From: Sphingobium trunci
GTDB taxonomy: Bacteria; Pseudomonadota; Alphaproteobacteria; Sphingomonadales; Sphingomonadaceae
Length of the DNA stretch: 32,751 nucleotides
Assembly: GCF_022664535.1 (NCBI RefSeq)
Contig: NZ_JAKUJY010000038.1
Span: 1 to 32,751 of the forward strand
Reading direction: 5' to 3'
Shown in pieces: positions 1-7,860 of the stretch. Positions within the stretch are counted from its first letter, which is position 1. Every line of letters starts with the position of its first letter. The notes beneath the pieces were generated by a model, which was given only the letters and a program-made list of their open reading frames with translations, ran no database searches and had not been told where the DNA came from. The translations under genes and the position numbers were made by a program.

Positions 1-32
1 GGGACTGTCAGGAATTTCGTGTGCGGCGAGGC
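1..32 (+). repeat. IS256-family left terminal inverted repeat
   Basis: Bases 1-32 begin GGGACTGTCAGGAATTTCGT and match the reverse complement of 1312-1343 without mismatch. This marks the left end of the insertion sequence. The window starts exactly on this base, so any longer repeat outside is invisible. Confidence 0.9.
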
Positions 33-57
33 ATAATGGGCGACCAGGAGACCCAGT

Positions 58-1302
58 ATGTCACGACGGAAAGAACCCTCGATACCGAACGACATTCTCG
101 ACCAACTGCTGGCCGGCACTGACGCGGCGGCGGCGCTCAGCCAGGGCGGCCTGCTCGATTCCCTGAAGAAGGCTTTTGCCGAACGGGCGCTCCACGCGGA
201 GATGGATCACCATCTTGGCCAGGAGGAGCAAGGGAACAATAGCCGGAACGGCTATGGCCGCAAGACGGTGACGACCGATGGAGGACGGATCGAGATCGAG
301 GTGCCGCGGGATCGGGCGGGCAGTTTCGACCCGCAGTTGATCGCCAAGTACCAACGACGCTTCCCCGGCTTCGATGACATCGAGGATTGGCAAGCGATCC
401 GGGGGATCGTTTGCTGACGAGACATCTCGATGTATGCGCGCGGCATGAGCACGCGGGAGATCACCGGGCATCTGCGCGACCTGTATGGGATCGACGCCTC
501 GCCTGATCTGATCAGCACGATCACCGACGCGGTGCTGGAGGAAGTGGCAGCCTGGCAGCAGCGCCCATTGGACCCGGCCTATCCGCTGGTTTTCTTCGAT
601 GCGATCCGGGTCAAGATCCGCAACAAGGCGATCCATATTGCCCTGGGCGTCATGGCCGACGGGACCAAGGTGGTTCTTGGGCTATGGCTGGAGCAGAATG
701 AAGGCGCCAAGTTCTGGCTGCGCGTCATGAACGAACCGCGCAACCGTGGTGTCGAGGATATCATGCTGGCCGTCGTCGACGGCCTGAAGGGATTTCCCGA
801 CGCCATCACCGCCGTCTTTCCCGAAGCGATGGTCCAGACCTGCATCGTCCATCTGCTGCGCAACTCGATGGATTTCGTGGCGTGGAAAGATCGCAAGGCG
901 CTTGGAACGGCCCTGAAGGCCATCTACCGTGCCGTCGATGCCACTGCCGCCGAGGAGGCCCTGACCACCTTCGAGGCCAGCTTCTGGGGCCAGCGTTACC
1001 CGGCTATCGGCCAGAGCTGGCGCCGGGCATGGCCTGAGGTCATCCCGTTTTTCGCCTTTCCCGACGAGGTCAGGCGGATCGTCTATACGACAAATTCTAT
1101 TGAGGCCCTGAATTCCAAGCTCCGCCGCGCTGTTCGTGCGCGCGGCCATTTCCCCAATGATGAGGCGGCCACCAAGCTGCTCTATCTGATCTTGAACCGG
1201 TCGGAGAAAGAGTGGAAAATGCCACCGCGTGAGTGGAACATGGCGAAGGCGCAATTTGCCGTGCTCTTCGGCGAACGTTTCATCAGGGCCATGACGGCCT
1301 GA
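58..1302 (+). pseudogene. IS256-family transposase, interrupted by an in-frame stop
   Basis: DDE transposase of the IS256 (mutator-like) family, split in two parts in the same frame. Bases 58-417 encode the N-terminal 119 residues (conserved NSRNGYGRKTV and EVPRDRAGSFDPQLI blocks) and end at TGA 415-417. Bases 430-1302 encode the remaining 290 residues from MYARGMSTREI onward. The second part has the catalytic acidic residues in context: the D of FFDAIRVKIR, the D of MLAVVDGLKGFPDAI and the E of YTTNSIEALNSKLRR. Family members normally pass directly from the GFDD motif to MYARGMS. Here extra in-frame sequence (about 376-423) lies between the two and carries the stop and a hairpin. Readthrough or reinitiation at ATG 430 is conceivable, but loss of function is the simplest reading. 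Confidence 0.85.
390..414. repeat. Hairpin-forming palindrome inside the transposase gene
   Basis: Bases 390-400 and 404-414 pair over 11 positions (ten Watson-Crick pairs and one G-T wobble at 394/410) around a GGG loop. The core CGATCC-GGG-GGATCG is a perfect inverted repeat. The hairpin lies in the segment that is absent from ordinary IS256 transposases and is followed directly by the in-frame stop TGA (415-417). GACATC occurs at both 376-381 and 421-426, 45 bases apart. Confidence 0.6.
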
Positions 1303-1311
1303 TGGCCAACC

Positions 1312-1343
1312 GCCTCGCCGCACACGAAATTCCTGACAGTCCC
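1312..1343 (-). repeat. IS256-family right terminal inverted repeat
   Basis: Bases 1312-1343 end in CCTGACAGTCCC and are the exact reverse complement of 1-32. The transposase stop codon lies 10 bases before this repeat, as usual for the family. Confidence 0.9.
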
Positions 1344-1665
1344 GCGTAATAGCCTGCAAACCCGATCGGACCTTGTTCGCGTACCCCATCAGGGCCAGCA
1401 GTCTACACCGGCTGCATCAATAGGCCGGACAGACGGCTGCACCCAACGGAACGTCAGATCATCACTTTTCACTTGCAACGCGGGAGCCATCCACAGACGC
1501 CAGTCCGCTTCCCACCAGGCATCGTCGCTCTCGGCCTGCGAACGCTCCGCCTCGCTCATAACCCGCTGGTCCGGTTCGGCATTGGAAAGCCGCCCAGCGG
1601 CAGGCGACCAGAAATCGCTGTTCACACAGCTTGTGCTATCTCTCAAAAGCCGACACAGTTTGCCG
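1344..1665. other. Gap between the IS and the first orphan gene
   Basis: No convincing gene was found here. A minus-strand frame (about 1389-1559, starting MSEAERSQAESDDAWWEADW) looks protein-like in composition but has no ribosome binding site and no recognised family. It could be the remains of a gene broken when the IS arrived. Confidence 0.4.
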
Positions 1666-1899
1666 ATGAGAAGGGTCATCAACGTAGCGAGGCGGTTCCC
1701 AGCAACAGCGTTTATGTGCGGCCTCATATTACTCGCCGGGAGCAGTGTCGCGGCCTACTATTCGTTCTTGGCCGTAGGAGTGAGCGATGGTCCCGGCCTT
1801 ATCACGGCGCGCTTGATGTTCGCGGGCTGCACTATTTTGCTAATGGGTGCATTATTGCTGATTTGGCGCTCAGTATCGGCTTTGATCCAACGGCTATGA
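1666..1899 (+). CDS. Small two-helix membrane protein, unknown function
   Basis: The product is 77 residues if it starts at ATG 1666 (MRRVINVARR); an in-frame TTG at 1582 would add 28 residues of low-complexity character. Two hydrophobic stretches are plain: about residues 11-37 (FMCGLILLAGSSVAAYYSF) and about 49-70 (LMFAGCTILLMGALLLIW). They are separated by a short loop, and the protein begins with arginines and ends with QRL. No family is recognised and no strong ribosome binding site precedes either start. It lies between the insertion sequence and an orphan secreted protein, so the segment may be accessory DNA. Confidence 0.45.
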   Translation: MRRVINVARRFPATAFMCGLILLAGSSVAAYYSFLAVGVSDGPGLITARLMFAGCTILLMGALLLIWRSVSALIQRL

Positions 1900-2038
1900 T
1901 GGGTGGACTGCAAACGACCATTTCTTGTCATTTACAGAGCTTTCAGCTGTCTCCATGACTCGACATTGACGGAAATGTGTGCCTGTCGAGCAGCGACGCG
2001 ACCTGCGCCACATTCGACAGGGGAAAGAGTTTCAAGAC

Positions 2039-2923
2039 ATGAGCATTCAGTCTGCCCTACCAAGCTTGACCAAACAGCTTGCATTCGTCCTCTGCGCATT
2101 TCTTGCCCTCCCCAACAGCGCCCTGTCGGCGAAAAGTGCCGGTTCCGTGTCGCTTTCTCCAGTCTGGCGGATGGAAAGCGATGAGGACTACAGTTATCAG
2201 GCGAATTACCAACCGCCTGGCCCTGTTACAGGCCTTGCTCTGCATGGTTACTTCGCCGACGATAGACTTAACGTTAGCGACGCAAAGGTGTCATTGCCTG
2301 CAAGTGCGGAATGCCGCGAGTCCGTCACACTTCCCGATCCGCGAAGCCTCCCTGACTATCTTCCGGCGCGGACACATACCGAATTCTGGTTCTACAGGTC
2401 GGGCGATCAAGGCCTTTATCTAGGCCGCACTTGGCGGGTCGAACGATCCGATCAGTGCAATGTCAAAGCAAAGGTAGAGACAAGGATTGTCCATATGTCC
2501 CTGTTCAACGGTATGGCGCGCTTTATCGTCATCCACAACGGCGCTGCGCCGGTGGTTTCGACGGATAATATTGCTGAGGGCGAACTTTATCCGATTCCGG
2601 CCCACTTCGTCGTCATGGACCGCCAATTGCTGCAAGAAGGGCCGAGGGCTGCTGTCAGCAGGCGGACGGACGACCGGTTGGAGAATACCTCTTTCCGCCG
2701 CACCTGCTTCGACACCTCTTTCGCGTTCTTCTTTTCCAATAGCTGCGTTCTCAACGAGACCGGGCCATGGCAAGGCTTATTGATCTCGGCCGACAGCGAG
2801 GCCGATGACGGCACATCCTATTCCGAATATCGGCTGCTTGACCTCGATCCTGAGGCCCGGATCGATGGACGCCTCTTCCAATGGGATCGCAAGATTGTGT
2901 TGGCACCCACTGCCGGGAAATGA
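2039..2923 (+). CDS. Secreted protein of unknown function
   Basis: The product is 294 residues from ATG 2039, chosen because AGGGGAAAG lies about 10 bases upstream and because this start gives a clean Sec signal peptide (KQLAFVLCAFLALPNSALSA, cleavage near residue 31). The frame is open upstream to 1979, but that extension has no signal-like sequence. The mature part is rich in aromatic and acidic residues, with cysteines in AECRES, DQCNV, RTCFD and NSCVL that could form disulfides in the periplasm. No domain is recognised. It is convergent with phoB and has no partner gene. Confidence 0.7.
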   Translation: MSIQSALPSLTKQLAFVLCAFLALPNSALSAKSAGSVSLSPVWRMESDEDYSYQANYQPPGPVTGLALHGYFADDRLNVSDAKVSLPASAECRESVTLPDPRSLPDYLPARTHTEFWFYRSGDQGLYLGRTWRVERSDQCNVKAKVETRIVHMSLFNGMARFIVIHNGAAPVVSTDNIAEGELYPIPAHFVVMDRQLLQEGPRAAVSRRTDDRLENTSFRRTCFDTSFAFFFSNSCVLNETGPWQGLLISADSEADDGTSYSEYRLLDLDPEARIDGRLFQWDRKIVLAPTAGK

Positions 2924-2994
2924 CCGTTATTGCGCTATACCTTCCCGTTACCGGAACGACCGCTAGCCACCCAAAACCGCCGTTCAACAAACCC

Positions 2995-3696
2995 CTACGC
3001 CACCCCTTCCGTATCCAGCGCATAGCCTGCCGATCGCACCGTCCGGATGATGTCATGATGGCGCCCGTCGGCATTGATCGCCTTGCGCAGGCGGCGGATA
3101 TGCACGTCCACCGTGCGCAGTTCGATGTCGCTGTCCTGTCCCCAGACGCTGTCGAGCAGCCGCTCGCGGGAAAAGACCCAGCCCGGATGCTCCAGGAAAT
3201 GCTTGAGCAGGCGGAACTCGGTGGGGCCGAGCGGGATCACCTGCCCCCCGCGCCGTACCTTGTGGCCGACCGTGTCCATCTCGACGTCGGAAAATGTCAG
3301 CGTCTCGCCCGCCAGTGCCGGGCGCACGCGGCGCAGCACCGCGCCGACCCGCGCCACCAGTTCACGCGGCGAGAAGGGCTTGGTCACATAATCGTCCGCG
3401 CCGGTTTCCAGGCCGCGCACGCGGTCTTCTTCCTCGCCGCGCGCGGTCAGCATGATGATCGGGACGTTCGCCGTGCCGTTCATGCGACGCAGGCGGCGGC
3501 AGACCTCGATCCCCGACAGGCTCTCCACCATCCAGTCGAGCAGCACGATGTCGGGCACATTTTCCTGCGCCAGCAGCAGCGCTTCCTCGCCGTCCACCGT
3601 ATGGGCGACCTCGAAATCCTCGCGCTTGAAATGCCAGATGAGCAATTCGGCCAGCGCCGCGTCATCCTCCACCAGCAACATCTTGGCTCGCGCCAT
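2995..3696 (-). CDS. phoB: Phosphate regulon response regulator PhoB
   Basis: OmpR/PhoB-type response regulator of 233 residues that activates phosphate-starvation genes when phosphorylated by PhoR. The receiver domain (about 1-120) has the acidic pair ED9-11, phospho-acceptor D54 in VLLDWMVE and K106 in TKPFSPREL. The winged-helix DNA-binding domain (about 135-230) contains LGPTEFRLLKHFLEHPGWVF and ELRTVDVHIRRLRKAI. The start ATG at 3696 follows AGGAGG by 7 bases, and this binding site lies in the last codons of phoU, whose stop is 2 bases upstream, so the two are translationally coupled. It is the last gene of the pst operon, separated from phoR by the whole transporter, as known from other alphaproteobacteria. 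Confidence 0.97.
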   Translation of the reverse strand: MARAKMLLVEDDAALAELLIWHFKREDFEVAHTVDGEEALLLAQENVPDIVLLDWMVESLSGIEVCRRLRRMNGTANVPIIMLTARGEEEDRVRGLETGADDYVTKPFSPRELVARVGAVLRRVRPALAGETLTFSDVEMDTVGHKVRRGGQVIPLGPTEFRLLKHFLEHPGWVFSRERLLDSVWGQDSDIELRTVDVHIRRLRKAINADGRHHDIIRTVRSAGYALDTEGVA

Positions 3697-3698
3697 GT

Positions 3699-4391
3699 TC
3701 AGTCCTCCTGGCTCTGGCCGCCGCGCTCGCGGTCGGGCAGGGTCTGGCCGGTGGCGGCGTAATAGACCATCTCCGCCACATTGGTCGCATGGTCGCCGAT
3801 GCGTTCGATATTCTTGGCGATGAACAGCAGATGCGCGCATTCGCTGATCGTCTTGGGATTTTCGACCATGAAGGTCACCAGCGTGCGGAACACGCTGTTG
3901 TAGAAATCGTCGACCACCGTATCGCGCTCGACGACGGCAAGGGCCAGATCAGCGTCGCGCGCGGCAAAGGCGTTCAGCGCGTCCTGCACCATCTCGCCCG
4001 CGACCTGGCCCATCGAGGGAAGAAGCGCGATCGGTTCCTGCGTCCGCTGGTTGGCCGCGATCAGCGGCACGCGCTTGGCGATATTCTTGGCATAATCGCC
4101 GATCCGCTCGACCACGCCGACGATCTTGAGCGCCGCGATCACGTCGCGCAGGTCGTTCGCCATCGGCGCGCGCAGGGCGATGATCTCGATGGCCAGCTTT
4201 TCGACCTCCGCCTCGATCGCGTCGATGCGCTTGTCCTCGGCGACCACGTCGGCCGCCATCACCTTGTCATGGCGTTGCAGCGCCAGCATCGCCTTTTCGA
4301 TCGCCGATTCCGCGCGACCGCCCATTTCGGCGATCAGGCCGCGCAGCTTGTCCATTTCCTGATCGAACGCCTTGATCGTATGTTCTGCCAT
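3699..4391 (-). CDS. phoU: Phosphate signalling protein PhoU
   Basis: A 230-residue all-helical protein that links the Pst transporter to the PhoR kinase and dampens Pho signalling when phosphate is plentiful. Two tandem PhoU domains are seen. The first contains ALQRHDKVMAADVVAEDKRID and ALKIVGVVERIGDYAKNIAKR. The second has DAALAVVERDTVVDDFYN-like residues and HLLFIAKNIERIGDHATNVAE. The paired ERIGDxAxN motifs are the family's metal-binding hallmark. The start ATG 4391 (MAEHTIKAF) is preceded by GGGGGAGAG. It follows pstB by 17 bases and abuts phoB. Confidence 0.96.
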   Translation of the reverse strand: MAEHTIKAFDQEMDKLRGLIAEMGGRAESAIEKAMLALQRHDKVMAADVVAEDKRIDAIEAEVEKLAIEIIALRAPMANDLRDVIAALKIVGVVERIGDYAKNIAKRVPLIAANQRTQEPIALLPSMGQVAGEMVQDALNAFAARDADLALAVVERDTVVDDFYNSVFRTLVTFMVENPKTISECAHLLFIAKNIERIGDHATNVAEMVYYAATGQTLPDRERGGQSQED

Positions 4392-4408
4392 ATCTGCTCT
4401 CCCCCGGA

Positions 4409-5209
4409 TCAGCCGTACCGTCCGGTGATGTAGTCCTTGGTCCGTTCCTGCTTCGGATTGGTGAAGATGTCCGACGTCACGCCATATTCGACCAGCTCGC
4501 CCAGATGGAAAAAGGCGGTGCGCTGCGACACGCGGGCGGCCTGCTGCATATTGTGCGTGACGATCACGATGGCATAGCGGCCGCGCAGTTCGTGGATCAG
4601 TTCCTCGATCTTCGCCGTCGCGATCGGGTCGAGCGCGGAACAGGGCTCGTCCATCAGGATCACTTCGGGCTCCACGGCAATGGCGCGGCCGATGCACAGC
4701 CGCTGCTGCTGGCCGCCCGAAAGGGCGGTGCCGCTGTCATGCAGCCGGTCCTTCACCTCGTCCCACAGCCCGGCGCGGCGCAGCGATTTCTCGACGATCA
4801 CGTCCAGGTCCGCCTTGCCGCTCGCCAGCCCGTGGATGCGCGGGCCATAGGCGATATTCTCGTAGATCGACTTGGGGAAGGGATTGGGCTTCTGGAACAC
4901 CATTCCGACGCGGGCGCGCAGTTGCACCACGTCCATGGCCGGGGCGTAGATATCCTCGCCGTCCAGGGTGATCGTGCCTTCGACGCGGGCGCTCGCGACC
5001 GTGTCGTTCATGCGATTGAGCGTCCGCAGGAAGGTCGACTTGCCGCAGCCCGACGGACCGATGAAGGCGGTGACATTGTCCATGTCGACATCGATCGACA
5101 CGCCCTTGATCGCCTGCTTCTCGCCATAGAAGACCTTGACGTCGCGCGCGGTCATCTTGGTTTCGACGGCGGCCGCCGGCTTTGCTTGTTCTTGGATCAT
5201 CGCAGTCAT
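4409..5209 (-). CDS. pstB: Phosphate ABC transporter ATP-binding protein PstB
   Basis: ATPase of the high-affinity phosphate importer, on the cytoplasmic face of the membrane with PstA and PstC. It has Walker A GPSGCGKST (residues 51-59), signature LSGGQQQRLCIGRA, Walker B VILMDEPCSALD and the H-loop IVIVTHNMQQAARVS; the length of 266 residues is normal. The start is taken as ATG 5209 (MTAMIQEQ). A GTG at 5221 overlapping the pstA stop (TAA 5215-5217) and an ATG at 5197 are also possible. The family core begins only at about residue 20, so the start choice does not affect function. Confidence 0.96.
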   Translation of the reverse strand: MTAMIQEQAKPAAAVETKMTARDVKVFYGEKQAIKGVSIDVDMDNVTAFIGPSGCGKSTFLRTLNRMNDTVASARVEGTITLDGEDIYAPAMDVVQLRARVGMVFQKPNPFPKSIYENIAYGPRIHGLASGKADLDVIVEKSLRRAGLWDEVKDRLHDSGTALSGGQQQRLCIGRAIAVEPEVILMDEPCSALDPIATAKIEELIHELRGRYAIVIVTHNMQQAARVSQRTAFFHLGELVEYGVTSDIFTNPKQERTKDYITGRYG

Positions 5210-5214
5210 CGCGG

Positions 5215-6459
5215 TTACCACCGCCTTTCGAACTTGTTGCGCAGGTAGATGGCGAGGCCGTTCATCGCGAGCAGGAACACCAGCAGGACGATGATGGCGG
5301 CGGAGGTCTTTTCGACGAAACCCTTGGAGACTTCGTCCGACCAGAGGAAGATCTGCACCGGCAGTACGGTCGCCGGATCGGTGATCCCGCCCGGCGGCGT
5401 CGCGATGAAGGCACGCATGCCGATCATCAGCAGCGGCGCCGTCTCACCCAGCGCGCGGGCCATGCCGATGATGGTGCCGGTCAGGATTCCGGGTAGGGCC
5501 AGCGGCAGCACATGGTGGAACACCACCTGCACCGGGGATGCGCCGATGCCGAGCGCGGCGTCGCGGATGCTGGGCGGCACCGACTTGATGGCGTTGCGGC
5601 CCGCGATGACGATGACCGGCATGGTCATCAGCGCCAGCGTCATGCCGCCGACCAGGGCGGCCGAGCGGGGCAGGTGCAGGAAGTTCAGGAAGATCGACAG
5701 CCCCAGGAGGCCGAAGATGATGGAGGGCACGGCCGCCAGATTGTTGATCGACACTTCGATGATGTCGGTCATCCAGTTCTTGCGCGCATATTCCTCCAGG
5801 TAAACCGCCGTCGCCACGCCCACAGGGAAGCTCAGGGCCAGCGTTACCAGCATGGTCAGCAGCGACCCCTTGAACGCACCCCAGATGCCGACCTGCGTCG
5901 GATCGGTGCCGTCGCTGGTCGTCAGGAAGCCCATGTTGAAGCCGGTCGAAAGCAGGCCTGCCTTGTTCAGCCGATCCACCGCCGCCTCGGCTTCCGGCGA
6001 TCCCTTGCTCTTGGCGGCAAGATCGATCGCGGTCGAGGCAGGCAGCTTGATGGTGACCGTCTGCGAGAGGATTTTCGGATCGGCCTTGATCGTGTCACGC
6101 AGCACGGTCCAGGCGGTGGGCGACACCCACTCCTCGGCATCCGCGCCCAGTGCCTTCTTCACCACCTCGCCCGTCACCATCGGCAGATTGGCGTTGGCCA
6201 GCGCCTGATCGGTGATGGCATTGGGATCGAGCAGCAGCGGGGATGCGGGGAAGTCCACCTTCACCGCAATCTCGGTCCGGGTGAAGCCGCGCAGGCCGTT
6301 GCCGACCATGGTGAACAGCAGGAAGGCCAGGAAAGCGGCGGACAGCAGCACGGCGAACAGCCCTGCGGCCTTGAAGCGGCGCTCGGCGGCATAGCGCCGG
6401 GCGATCCGCCTGCGCATCGCCTCCGACGTCCAGTCGGTGGGGTTGCGTGTCGCGCTCAT
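5215..6459 (-). CDS. pstA: Phosphate ABC transporter permease PstA
   Basis: Inner-membrane permease subunit of the phosphate importer, 414 residues. A cytoplasmic N-terminus leads into a first transmembrane helix (LFAVLLSAAFLAFLLFTMVG, about 34-53). An extracytoplasmic region of about 120 residues follows, matching the DUF3333-type extension of alphaproteobacterial PstA. The C-terminal binding-protein-dependent permease domain contains the EAA-type loop (ALGIGASPVQVVFHHVLP). The start ATG 6459 overlaps the pstC stop by four bases (ATGA), so translation is coupled. Confidence 0.95.
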   Translation of the reverse strand: MSATRNPTDWTSEAMRRRIARRYAAERRFKAAGLFAVLLSAAFLAFLLFTMVGNGLRGFTRTEIAVKVDFPASPLLLDPNAITDQALANANLPMVTGEVVKKALGADAEEWVSPTAWTVLRDTIKADPKILSQTVTIKLPASTAIDLAAKSKGSPEAEAAVDRLNKAGLLSTGFNMGFLTTSDGTDPTQVGIWGAFKGSLLTMLVTLALSFPVGVATAVYLEEYARKNWMTDIIEVSINNLAAVPSIIFGLLGLSIFLNFLHLPRSAALVGGMTLALMTMPVIVIAGRNAIKSVPPSIRDAALGIGASPVQVVFHHVLPLALPGILTGTIIGMARALGETAPLLMIGMRAFIATPPGGITDPATVLPVQIFLWSDEVSKGFVEKTSAAIIVLLVFLLAMNGLAIYLRNKFERRW

Positions 6460-7859
6460 TCGTAAGCCTCGCGATATTTCTTCACGACCCGCAGGGCCAC
6501 GATGTTGAGCAGCAGGGTGACGACGAACAGCACCAGGCCGAGGGCAAAGGCCGCCAGCGTCTTGGCGCTGTCGAACTCCTGGTCGCCGGTCAGCAGCTGG
6601 ACGATCTGCGTCGTCACCGTCGTCACGCTGGCAAAGGGATTGAGGGTGAGGTTAGCGGCCAGGCCCGCCGCCATCACCACGATCATGGTCTCGCCGATGG
6701 CGCGGCTGACGGCCAGCAGCACGCCGCCGACCACGCCGGGCAGCGCCGCGGGGATCAGCACGCGGCGGATCGTCTCGCTGGTGGTGGCGCCCATGGCCAG
6801 GCTGCCGTCGCGCATCGATTGCGGCACGGCGGCGATGCTGTCGTCCGCCATGGAGGAGACGAAGGGGATGATCATCACGCCCATGACCAGACCGGCCGCC
6901 AGCGCGCTTTCCGAAGAGGCGCCGTGAATGCCGATCATCACCGCGAAATCGCGCAGGGCAGGGGCGATGGTGAGCGCCGCGAAATAACCGTAGACGACCG
7001 TCGGCACGCCCGCCAGCATCTCCAGCGTCGGCTTCATCCATTTGCGCAGCGTCGGGCTGGCATATTGGGTAAGGTAGATGGCGCTCATCAGACCGAGCGG
7101 GATGGCGACCGCCATGGCGATGACCGCGCCGATGAAGATCGTGCCCCAGAACAGCGGCACGGCCCCGAAGGCGTCGTCATTGCCATAGCCCAGCGCCGCC
7201 GACTGCGGGCTCCATTTGGTCCCGAACAGGAAGTCGATGGGGCTGACCATGGAAAAGAAGCGGAAGCTTTCCCACAGCAGCGACACGACGATGCCCAGCG
7301 TGGTGATGATCGCCAGCAGCGATGCGATCAGCAGCGTCGCCATCACCAGCCGCTCGACCCGCGTGCGCGCCCGGAAATCGGGCCGGACGCGGGTGAAGGC
7401 ATAGGCGCCGCCGGCAAAGGCCAGCACCAGCGCCAGCGCCGCGCCCGCCATGCCGAATTTGCCCAGCGCATCCCGATAGGGATCGACCAGGCCCTGCGAG
7501 AGCGGGTTGAACGCCCCGGCCTGCTGCCCCGTCGCGATCGCGCGCGCCTCCCCCAATATGGCGGAGCGCGAGAAATCGTCGGCGGGCAGGCTCTGCGCCG
7601 CCGGGCTGCTCAACACCTGCTGGACGACCAGGCCGGGTGCGACATTCGCCCACACCGCCAGGAAGATGCCCGCGGGTACCAGCGTCCAGAGCGCGACATA
7701 CCAGCCATGATAGCCGGGCAGGCTGTGCATGGCATCGCGGCGGCCCGACGCCCGGGCTGCCCCTTGCAGGCGCAGCGCGCGGGCGCGGGCGCTGACCCAG
7801 GCGATCGCGCCAAGGCCGGCCAGCAGCAGGAGGATTGCAGGACCTGTCATGTTCCCCAT
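6456..7859 (-). CDS. pstC: Phosphate ABC transporter permease PstC
   Basis: The second permease subunit, 467 residues, longer than the E. coli protein (about 320) because of an N-terminal extension with an extra helix pair and a soluble stretch (about residues 80-125). This long form is usual in alphaproteobacteria. Membrane segments include LVMATLLIASLLAIITTLGIV and FWGTIFIGAVIAMAVAIPLG. The EAA loop SLAMGATTSETIRRVLIPAALPG sits before the last helices. ATG 7859 is one base after the pstS stop; ATG 7850 (MTGPAILLLL) preceded by GGGG is an equally good start. The end overlaps pstA. Confidence 0.95.
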   Translation of the reverse strand: MGNMTGPAILLLLAGLGAIAWVSARARALRLQGAARASGRRDAMHSLPGYHGWYVALWTLVPAGIFLAVWANVAPGLVVQQVLSSPAAQSLPADDFSRSAILGEARAIATGQQAGAFNPLSQGLVDPYRDALGKFGMAGAALALVLAFAGGAYAFTRVRPDFRARTRVERLVMATLLIASLLAIITTLGIVVSLLWESFRFFSMVSPIDFLFGTKWSPQSAALGYGNDDAFGAVPLFWGTIFIGAVIAMAVAIPLGLMSAIYLTQYASPTLRKWMKPTLEMLAGVPTVVYGYFAALTIAPALRDFAVMIGIHGASSESALAAGLVMGVMIIPFVSSMADDSIAAVPQSMRDGSLAMGATTSETIRRVLIPAALPGVVGGVLLAVSRAIGETMIVVMAAGLAANLTLNPFASVTTVTTQIVQLLTGDQEFDSAKTLAAFALGLVLFVVTLLLNIVALRVVKKYREAYE

Positions 7860-7860
7860 C

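Larger units (their letters stand above)
1..1343 (+). mobile_element. IS256-family insertion sequence, complete end to end
   Basis: The element is bounded by a perfect 32-bp inverted repeat (1-32 and 1312-1343) and encloses one transposase region (58-1302). The transposase has the conserved IS256/MULE-type segments, and the length of about 1.34 kb is normal for the family. The left terminal repeat starts at base 1 of the window, so the target-site duplication (8-9 bp in this family) cannot be tested; the bases right of the element start with GCGTAATA. The transposase frame contains an in-frame stop, so this copy may not move by itself, although its ends are intact and could be mobilised in trans. 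Confidence 0.9.

Noticed and set aside
1389..1559. Minus-strand frame starting MSEAERSQAESDD
   Set aside because: The composition looks protein-like, but it has no ribosome binding site, is short and has no recognised family. It is mentioned as a possible remnant only.
1979..2038. Upstream in-frame extension of the secreted protein
   Set aside because: It would put 20 charged residues before a good signal peptide and ignores the AGGGGAAAG ribosome binding site.
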